Positions 58,372-64,000 of a DNA stretch of 64,000 nt are shown here, piece by piece (within the stretch, counting starts at the first letter, position 1; each line of letters opens with the position of its first letter). The DNA comes from an uncultured Ruminococcus sp. GTDB taxonomy: Bacteria > Bacillota > Clostridia > Oscillospirales > Acutalibacteraceae. The notes under the pieces were generated by a model. It was not told the origin of the DNA and did no database searches. It saw only the letters and a list, made by a program, of their open reading frames with translations. The position numbers were made by a program, and so were the translations under genes. The stretch covers positions 14,082-78,081 of the forward strand of contig CAKSNZ010000007.1 of NCBI GenBank assembly GCA_934476515.1. The letters are read 5' to 3'.

Positions 58372-58467
58372 TTATTCTCCTATGTCAAATACAGGGAATT
58401 TATCCACTTCCAATTTCTTCATAAATGCTCTGTAGTAGGACTGAATACAGAGAAAAATTGAATCTTT
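58372..58467 (-). pseudogene. cas1: cas1 C-terminal remnant
   Basis: A start-less frame ending EKDSIFLCIQSYYRAFMKKL and then EVDKFPVFDIGE before TAA, 1 bp upstream of cas2, exactly where cas1 ends in type V-A loci. It overlaps the end of the cas4 frame in another frame. About 300 upstream residues of Cas1, with all catalytic residues, are absent. The identity of so short a tail rests mainly on position and the alpha-helical RAFMKKLE style. Confidence 0.55.
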
Positions 58468-58745
58468 TTCTTTCGTTCTATTAATTGGAATTTTTTACTA
58501 TCATACAAATCAATTTTTCCACTTAAATTATACTTTTCAGAATACACTGTTATTGATTGAAGCATTGACTTTTTGCTTGAATATGTACCACTGTCCACTG
58601 TTGTGTGGACAGCAGTACCATTAAGTTGGTCTGAATTTTGATATGTCATTTTTTCAGTATCATAATCAAGTGAATGAAAATAAATTGACACAGGACAAAA
58701 GATAAAATCATTAAGATTAGAAATAGCAATAGGGTTTTCACTCAC
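58419..58745 (-). pseudogene. cas4: Truncated cas4
   Basis: 108 residues. The N-terminal Cas4 part is clear: SNLNDFIFCPVSIYFHSL with the first cluster Cys, LNGTAVHTTVDSG, GKIDLYDSKKFQLIERKKK with the nuclease Asp and Lys region. It then runs into FFSVFSPTTEHL and stops. The C-terminal Cys cluster and the rest of the RecB-like fold are missing. The GTG start overlaps the cas12a stop (GTGAGTGA). A single deletion from within cas4 to the last codons of cas1 explains it. Confidence 0.82.
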
Positions 58746-61700
58746 CTAAATCACCTTTTTGGGCAAATTTCAGCCATTCCTTTTTGCTGATTTTCAACAA
58801 CTCGTTATTGGTTACATCATCAGTATTTTTCAATTTGTTAATAATCATCAAACCTTTTCGTGCAATGTTATATGCACCATTTGCATCACCGTCTTGTGGC
58901 TGTGTCGGTACTTCTTCATTGGACTTTTTGTAGTTTTCACTATAATAGAAGTTACCGTTTCTATCCTTTACAGGTGAGATGATGTAATCAACATCACTAT
59001 TAATTTCAGAATTTCTCAACTGAACAGTCAGTTTGAGAGTATCCATAAATGACTTTAGGAGTTCCTTACTATTAACTAATAGTAGTTTTTCCTTAATATT
59101 ATCATTGACAAAATCAATACCTGCATTATTAAAAGTTTCTTTGAACTTTTCGGTAATATTCACCATTCTACTTGCCGGTTTATTTCTTGAATCTTTGTAA
59201 TACTGTATTCTGTTACCATAGGAACAGATTGTCCACTTCTTACGATAATTATAACTACCTTGTGGGAACTTATCGTAATCAACATCAAACTCAAAGTAGT
59301 CTTCACTTCGATTATATCGAATATCATCAATATTACTAATGAAATTGTGAGTCTTTGGTATTGTCTCATACTTAGGATAAAGCAGATTTGCAAAACCGGT
59401 TACCGGATCAATCTTACTAGTTAGATATGGGTCAACATAAAAGATAATACCACTTTGTTTTCCGATTCTTTCAAATGTTTCAAACTTATTTGTAAGCTGA
59501 TATGCCTTTAATAGTCCACCACATTCTTTGTAGTCGGTACCTTTATCAACATAATAATTTAGCTTATTAATAAGCATAGTTTCAAACTTTTGATAGACTT
59601 GTTTTTCAACTTTTGTTCTACCTCTCTTGAAACTACCATTTAGGTTTTCCATCACAACAATTGCATCATATTGAACAATAAGTTTACAAATTTGATGTAC
59701 AACCTGACTAATGTAACCGTCTTTCAGTTCCTTAATTGTTTCAATAGTTTTCCAAGTTTTTCTTGCCTCTTGTCTTTCTTTTTCTCTAATGTTAAGCTTT
59801 TTCTGATAATCAGTTTTGTATTTCTTACCATTGTAACTGTTTTCAATAATATTGAAGTTGATTTGGTCAACTATTACTCCATCACTGCTGATTATAGTTA
59901 CATAGATAAGGTTTCTTTCACCTCTATCAATACCGATAATATTGTTCTTATTTGACTTCTTAAGAAGTTCTCTAACACTATTATTTAACCAATAATGGTC
60001 AGGCTGATTACAATTCATTGCTAAAGTTAAATGTAGAGAAAATTGATCTTCAGTAAAGCGTTTGTTCTTTACTATTGCATAGTTAAATTTGCTATAATAC
60101 TTAGCTTTTTCATCATCTGTAGGATTGTCTTTATCCTTTACTTTATCTTCACATGTACGCTTAATAATTTCAACATTTGCATCATGTTGAAATTTTGAAT
60201 CTGTCTTGATACTTGCAGGACGATAGAACATTTCTGCTCCACCCTGCAATTTGTATACTAAGTTCTCTAAATTCCTATCATCAAATAGCATTTGGAAATA
60301 CATAGTATGTAGATTTTTCTTACCTTTACTGTACTCAGAAAAGTCCTTGTTGTAGATTTTGAAAAGGTAAAGTTTTCCTTGTTCTACTAATGAAAGTAAT
60401 TGTTTTTCAGATACTTTTACTTTGGTGATTTGGTAGGCTTGATTGTTAACATCATCAACAAATTCATTAAAACTTCCATACTCATCAGCTGACTTAAAAA
60501 CAAAATTATACTTACAATAATATTCCTTTGTTCTTGCAATATAATACTCTAAATATTCCTTTAGATTGTCTTTGTTAAAGTTATCACTTGTAGTTTTGTA
60601 ACTTTCGGTTTTTCTAATTCTATTGATATTTTCAGGTAGATACTGATTCTTTAGTTCTTCAAGAACAACATTAACACCATCATCATTTTTTCTACCATTT
60701 TTCTTTACAATCTTACCATCAACAAGCATAAGATTTTGAATAACTCTACCCGGATTTGGAATTTGATTGTACTCAATCTTAACCATTGTATCACTATCAT
60801 TTTCAGGAGCATTATACTGAGTTTTGAACTCTCTCTTGGTTTCTTTGTCCATTACCCCAAGATAATACAATCCATCTTTCATAAAAAGTTGTGCTGAATA
60901 GTCAGTTTCTTTGCTATGTTGCCATCCACCTAGGAACTGTGGATTATCAAAAGACAGCTTAATTTTGTCAAGAGAATAAGGCTTTTCTGTAATGTAATTT
61001 CTTACTTTGTCATATAGCTTATCAATATATCTTGACTGTTCAAACCATTTTGTAAAATTACCATAGAAAAGTTCATCCTTGCCACTTTCTTTTCCCGTAC
61101 CGGTTAGTATTTTCACAAAACTTTCTAATGATTTAACACTATCTAAAAAGTCCTTAATAAGTGCTACATCTTTTTCACTTGTTTTTAGACTCTTATTTTC
61201 CGGATAATCAGTAGATAGCAAATCTTTTACTGACTGATATTTGTTTTCGACTTCAGCAGTACATCTATGGAAATCACAACTAAAGTAATCTGTAATTTTC
61301 TTGCTATTAATATCTTCTTCAAGAGATGTTTCAATTAAATCTTGCAACTGATTAATTGAAAAGCTTTCTGACTTTTTATATACATTACGTCTTTTGTCAT
61401 TATACTTATCAATATCTTTTGCTTTCTCCGGATTGTTGACTTTATCATACCGGTCATTCCATAAATTACAGAATACTGACCAATCATTGAACATATTTTG
61501 CGATAAATTAGTAAGTGAAATATCATTCCTTACGAACACACCATCAAGGTTATATTCAGATAAATTATCAAAAATATTTTGAAACTCGGTTATGGTTTCT
61601 TTTAATGCAGTGAAATTCTTTTCAGCATTACCGGTATTATAGAAATCATAAACTGCTTTTAGAAGTTCATTGTCATTTTCAAACTTACCAGGAAGAAAAG

Positions 61701-62574
61701 AACTAGTCTTTTTTTGACTACCAATCTGTTTATATAGTCGTTTTAAATTAGGGACTTTATGTCCTTGTTGTGCAGTTTGGTTATGGAGATTAATGTACTC
61801 ATTAATCCCCTTAACCTTGTCATTACCTATAATGGCATTATAGGTATCAATGCCTGACTGTGAAAGAACACAGTTGAAATAATCCAAGGTAAACATATCA
61901 TCAACTGTTGTATCATATACACCCTTAAAGTTATTTCTAAGTTCTTCTAGATCACTTGGTTTTAGTTCTTCTAAAACCTTTTCATATGCTTTAATATTAT
62001 CAATAAATTTTGGTAAATTATCATTAATACATCTATAAGGAATTGCCGTTGACTGTTCCTTATCTGTATACATATTTTTACAATTATCGTAATAACTATT
62101 AAAATAAGTTGAGAAAGAAGAAAGATTTGCTATATCTTCAAGGGCCTTTTCATCATCTTCAAGATACTCAGGTAGATAATCATTAAGAATTTTCTTATTT
62201 AATCGTTTCAGAATTTCTTTTAAAAAATCGGCTAATTCTTTCCTTAACTTTTCTTCAGCAGACTTAAACTTCTGTTCATCCCTGTCTTTAGTGATATAAA
62301 GTTCATAGTACTCATCAAGATGCTTTAACTTTATGGGTTTGGAAAGGCATTTGTCACTTTCATCTGCAAGGTACTTTGAAATATACTCCTTGATACGCTT
62401 TGCAGAATCAAGCAAGTCTTTTTCTTTGGATAATCTGTCTTTAAAATCAAAGTTGTCTGCAGTTGCACCTATTGGAATAAGGCTGAATCTTAAAGTTTTT
62501 TGAATATTGTATAGATCTGTGAAAAAATCAATTTTTCTACATTCTTCTGAAAATTTGTTAATGTTGATTGGCAT
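58738..62574 (-). CDS. cas12a: CRISPR effector nuclease Cas12a
   Basis: RNA-guided DNA nuclease that also processes its own pre-crRNA. About 1278 residues. The REC lobe starts FFTDLYNIQKTLRFSLIPIG. The RuvC residues are Asp883 (NIIGIDRGERNLIYVT), Glu976 (IVVMENLNGSFKRGR) and Asp1230 (DGDANGAYNIARKG), and the bridge helix and Nuc regions (VQLRNSEINSDVDYI) are present. All three acidic residues are intact. The frame extends to an ATG at 62590-62592, but AAAGGA lies 9 bases before the ATG at 62572-62574 (MPININKFSEE), so that start was chosen. A lone repeat-guide RNA upstream appears to target its leader. Confidence 0.97.
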   Translation of the reverse strand: MPININKFSEECRKIDFFTDLYNIQKTLRFSLIPIGATADNFDFKDRLSKEKDLLDSAKRIKEYISKYLADESDKCLSKPIKLKHLDEYYELYITKDRDEQKFKSAEEKLRKELADFLKEILKRLNKKILNDYLPEYLEDDEKALEDIANLSSFSTYFNSYYDNCKNMYTDKEQSTAIPYRCINDNLPKFIDNIKAYEKVLEELKPSDLEELRNNFKGVYDTTVDDMFTLDYFNCVLSQSGIDTYNAIIGNDKVKGINEYINLHNQTAQQGHKVPNLKRLYKQIGSQKKTSSFLPGKFENDNELLKAVYDFYNTGNAEKNFTALKETITEFQNIFDNLSEYNLDGVFVRNDISLTNLSQNMFNDWSVFCNLWNDRYDKVNNPEKAKDIDKYNDKRRNVYKKSESFSINQLQDLIETSLEEDINSKKITDYFSCDFHRCTAEVENKYQSVKDLLSTDYPENKSLKTSEKDVALIKDFLDSVKSLESFVKILTGTGKESGKDELFYGNFTKWFEQSRYIDKLYDKVRNYITEKPYSLDKIKLSFDNPQFLGGWQHSKETDYSAQLFMKDGLYYLGVMDKETKREFKTQYNAPENDSDTMVKIEYNQIPNPGRVIQNLMLVDGKIVKKNGRKNDDGVNVVLEELKNQYLPENINRIRKTESYKTTSDNFNKDNLKEYLEYYIARTKEYYCKYNFVFKSADEYGSFNEFVDDVNNQAYQITKVKVSEKQLLSLVEQGKLYLFKIYNKDFSEYSKGKKNLHTMYFQMLFDDRNLENLVYKLQGGAEMFYRPASIKTDSKFQHDANVEIIKRTCEDKVKDKDNPTDDEKAKYYSKFNYAIVKNKRFTEDQFSLHLTLAMNCNQPDHYWLNNSVRELLKKSNKNNIIGIDRGERNLIYVTIISSDGVIVDQINFNIIENSYNGKKYKTDYQKKLNIREKERQEARKTWKTIETIKELKDGYISQVVHQICKLIVQYDAIVVMENLNGSFKRGRTKVEKQVYQKFETMLINKLNYYVDKGTDYKECGGLLKAYQLTNKFETFERIGKQSGIIFYVDPYLTSKIDPVTGFANLLYPKYETIPKTHNFISNIDDIRYNRSEDYFEFDVDYDKFPQGSYNYRKKWTICSYGNRIQYYKDSRNKPASRMVNITEKFKETFNNAGIDFVNDNIKEKLLLVNSKELLKSFMDTLKLTVQLRNSEINSDVDYIISPVKDRNGNFYYSENYKKSNEEVPTQPQDGDANGAYNIARKGLMIINKLKNTDDVTNNELLKISKKEWLKFAQKGDLGE

Positions 62575-62599
62575 AAGCATCAATCCTTTCATATATAGT

Positions 62600-62613
62600 T
62601 TTACGGTTATTAT
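62600..62613 (+). promoter_or_regulatory. Predicted Cas12a self-target (PAM plus seed) in the cas12a leader
   Basis: Plus-strand TTTA PAM at 62600-62603 followed by CGGTTATTAT at 62604-62613. These ten bases equal the first ten of the guide-like part of the lone-repeat RNA; beyond them matches are scattered. The site is about 20 bases downstream of the predicted cas12a transcription start and about 26 bases before the start codon. Confidence 0.8.
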
Positions 62614-62638
62614 TTATAAATATTAATCTTATATCCTG

Positions 62639-62667
62639 ATTATATATCAGTATCTATAATAATTCAA
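62639..62667 (-). promoter_or_regulatory. Promoter of cas12a
   Basis: Minus-strand TTGAAT (62662-62667) and perfect TATAAT (62639-62644), 17 bp apart; the predicted start of transcription is near 62632. Confidence 0.7.
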
Positions 62668-62764
62668 TACACAAACCATCCAAATTTTAATAATTTTATT
62701 TGTGCAATATTTTTCACAAGTTAAACACACTAATTTTTCTTTGATAAATTATATCATATTATGT

Positions 62765-62780
62765 GTCCCATTTTTGGGAC
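62765..62780. repeat. GTCCCA palindrome, right flank
   Basis: GTCCCATTTTTGGGAC, inverted copy of 57191-57206. It lies between the lone-repeat RNA terminator and the cas12a promoter. Confidence 0.4.
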
Positions 62781-62788
62781 TTACCTAT

Positions 62789-62894
62789 AAAAAAAGAGTG
62801 ATAGTTGAAAAACTATCACTCTCAAACTCCATAAAACATACTACGGTTTCATGGACTACAACATAATAACCGATCTACAATAGTAGAAATTCTA
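62789..62894 (-). ncRNA. creR-like Cas12a-regulating RNA (lone repeat plus guide)
   Basis: About 105 nt. It starts at or next to the last 22 bases of the CRISPR repeat (62873-62894, ending CTACTATTGTAGAT, the full Cas12a hairpin). A guide-like segment begins CGGTTATTATGTTG, and the RNA ends in a terminator with arms GAGTGATAGTT and AACTATCACTC (62796-62821) and seven T. It is not part of an array. The first ten guide bases match a PAM-flanked site in the cas12a leader. Short match lengths allow Cas12a binding but not cutting, so repression of cas12a is inferred. Confidence 0.85.
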
Positions 62895-62899
62895 CTATC

Positions 62900-62928
62900 A
62901 TTATATTCTATGTGCAATCTACTGTCAA
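62900..62928 (-). promoter_or_regulatory. Consensus promoter of the creR-like RNA
   Basis: Perfect TTGACA (62923-62928) and perfect TATAAT (62900-62905) with a 17 bp spacer, the strongest-looking promoter in the window. It predicts transcription from the first base of the repeat portion (about 62893-62894). The stretch from here to 63072 shows no gene. Confidence 0.85.
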
Positions 62929-63072
62929 ACACAATTTATTTAAAATTATACTATATAGTTTTGCTTTTCCTTAGTAAATTTATATATTAATATGCTTTTC
63001 CTTGGCAAAGGACTGTTATTTTGATAGAAACTATATTTTTTCGTAGGCTCTATTTTCTTACCCCAACATTTA

Positions 63073-63186
63073 TTATAGAGCCAGAAAAAAGACTGTTTCT
63101 CTTACAAGGAAAACCATTCCGTATCCGCCGCCGAAGTAAAGGGCACCGATCATTAAAAAATTCAGGAATAATTTCAGGTAAATCAT
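63073..63186 (-). pseudogene. chrA: Truncated chromate-transporter-like gene, second subunit
   Basis: MIYLKLFLNFLMIGALYFGG then GYGMVFLVRETV is the start of a ChrA domain. After about 33 residues the frame runs into AT-rich sequence and stops. The remaining domain is absent, so the break at about 63085 is a junction between GC-richer and AT-rich DNA. Confidence 0.75.
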
Positions 63187-63750
63187 TGTTAATTGCCGTT
63201 TCCTTTCCGCAGTTTTTTCAGGAAGAAAATCGCAAGTCCTGCTGTACCGCAAATTAGAATATAGTAAACGGAAGAAAAGAAACGGTAAAAACAGTGCACA
63301 CCAGCATTGCAGCAATGACAGACAGCAAAATGACCATGTTAAAGGCATTTCTTTTAATGCTTTTCAGCATTTTCAAGCCAGCAAAGGAGATCAGATAGAT
63401 CACACATACCTGTATTCCGCGGAAAGCACGGAAAACCCATGTAAGCTTAAGAATTGATCAAAAAACAGTGAGATGCAAAAAATTACGGTAAACGAAGGAA
63501 TACAAACCGCCACGGTAGCCACAGCAGCACCGAACAAGCCTGCAATTTTATAGCCGCGATATATGTGGCGCTGTTGATTGCAACCGGTCCGGGTGTAGAC
63601 TCGGCAATGGCTACCATATTCAGAAAGTCGTCCTTTTCGATCCACTTCTTGCGCTATACAAATTCATTTTCAAGCAGCGCAATCATAGCATATCCACCAT
63701 CGAAGGTAAAGGTGCCGATTTTAAGAAATGTGAGGAACAAAGTCCACGCT
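63184..63750 (-). pseudogene. chrA: Frameshifted chromate-transporter-like gene, first subunit
   Basis: Pieces of one ChrA domain appear in different frames: LFLTFLKIGTFTFDGGYAMI, an in-frame TAG, KKWIEKDDFLNMVAIAESTP, a shift, GYKIAGLFGAAVATVAVC, a second shift, FRGIQVCVIYLISFAGLKML, a third shift, and SSVYYILICGTAGLAIFFLK to the stop. The usual FGGGY is FDGGY. At least one nonsense and three frameshift changes make it inactive. Base composition is richer in G+C than the CRISPR side. Confidence 0.85.
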
Positions 63751-63754
63751 TTTC

Positions 63755-64000
63755 TCAGTCTGCCCGCAGCATACGGTAACCGACGCCGATATGCGTCTGA
63801 ATGTATTGTGGACAGTCCTTTTGCGACTCCAGCTTTTTGCGTAGGGTCGCCATAAACACCCGCAGAGAAGCAATATCGTTTTCCCAGCTGCTACCCCAAA
63901 TCTGCCGCGTGATATAGGTGTGCGTCAGCACCTTTCCGACATTATGAGAGAGCAGACACAAAAGCTTGTATTCAATCGGGGTCAGGTGCAATTCCTCCCC
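63755..64000 (-). CDS. OmpR/KdpE-type response regulator, C-terminal part (runs off window)
   Basis: At least 80 residues of a winged-helix transcriptional output domain: HLTPIEYKLLCLLSHNVGKV, RQIWGSSWENDIASLRVFMA and GVGYRMLRAD. The recognition-helix wording and the SLRVFMATLRKKLE stretch are close to KdpE. The receiver domain lies beyond the window. Its stop adjoins the broken chrA. Confidence 0.85.
   Translation of the reverse strand, partial: GEELHLTPIEYKLLCLLSHNVGKVLTHTYITRQIWGSSWENDIASLRVFMATLRKKLESQKDCPQYIQTHIGVGYRMLRAD

Noticed and set aside
62590..62592. Upstream ATG for cas12a
   Set aside because: This ATG is part of the ATGAAAGGA that forms the ribosome site for the ATG at 62572-62574.
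63021..63257. Plus-strand frames over the chromate transporter region
   Set aside because: They are antisense to recognisable ChrA protein pieces and have no ribosome site.

Overview
The window reads as chromosome of a low-GC Gram-positive anaerobe of the Clostridia, most like gut Ruminococcaceae/Oscillospirales-type Firmicutes. The grounds are strong AT bias, AGGAGG-type ribosome sites, sigma-A style promoters (TTGACA-17-TATAAT), a BofA-like sporulation protein, DUF4364, DUF3343, a CdaA-CdaR pair, a FeoA-FeoB fusion, BspA-like leucine-rich repeat proteins and a purine operon with an archaeal-type PurO. The genus cannot be fixed from the sequence alone.

Layout. 0-5 kb: gltB-gltD (glutamate synthase). 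5-8.7 kb: cdaA-cdaR (c-di-AMP synthesis) and a cysteine desulfurase-like gene with a DUF3343 partner. 8.7-11.6 kb: asd-dapA-dapB (lysine/diaminopimelate). 11.7-14.8 kb: queA-tgt (queuosine), yajC and a small membrane protein. 14.9-22 kb: pncA-pncB (NAD salvage), ilvE, an RluA-type pseudouridine synthase, a GHL10 glycoside hydrolase-like lipoprotein or secreted protein, mtaB and a decayed flavodoxin. 22.6-30.8 kb: an acyltransferase, then purE-F-M-N-O-H-D, where IMP formation is split between a lone AICAR formyltransferase and PurO. 31-42.4 kb: SPFH/NfeD, DUF4364, BofA-like, SecG, then radC-uvrB-parE-parC behind one promoter carrying an NrdR-box-like palindrome, a CYTH protein and panE. 42.5-44.7 kb: tex. 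44.8-52.2 kb: an accessory stretch with a MITE-like element, a deleted MATE gene and a tandem family of secreted proteins beside a subtilase; the same gene-end fragment and signal-peptide block is repeated between them. 52.5-57.1 kb: feoAB with a Cys-rich partner, and pckA.

The notable region is 57.1-63.0 kb, a type V-A CRISPR-Cas locus on the minus strand. cas12a is intact with all three RuvC acidic residues. cas2 is intact, but cas4 stops early and almost all of cas1 is missing, so the locus looks unable to acquire spacers; the array has only two spacers. About 280 bp upstream of the cas12a start lies an unlinked transcription unit: a consensus promoter, one lone Cas12a-type repeat half, a guide-like segment and a strong terminator. 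The first 10 nt of that guide match a site directly after a TTTA PAM in the cas12a leader, just downstream of the predicted cas12a start of transcription. This is the architecture expected of a Cas-regulating RNA (creR) by which Cas12a represses its own gene.

Beyond about 63.08 kb the base composition changes to GC-richer DNA with a broken chromate transporter pair and the end of an OmpR/KdpE-type response regulator, so the CRISPR region abuts a decaying segment of different origin.
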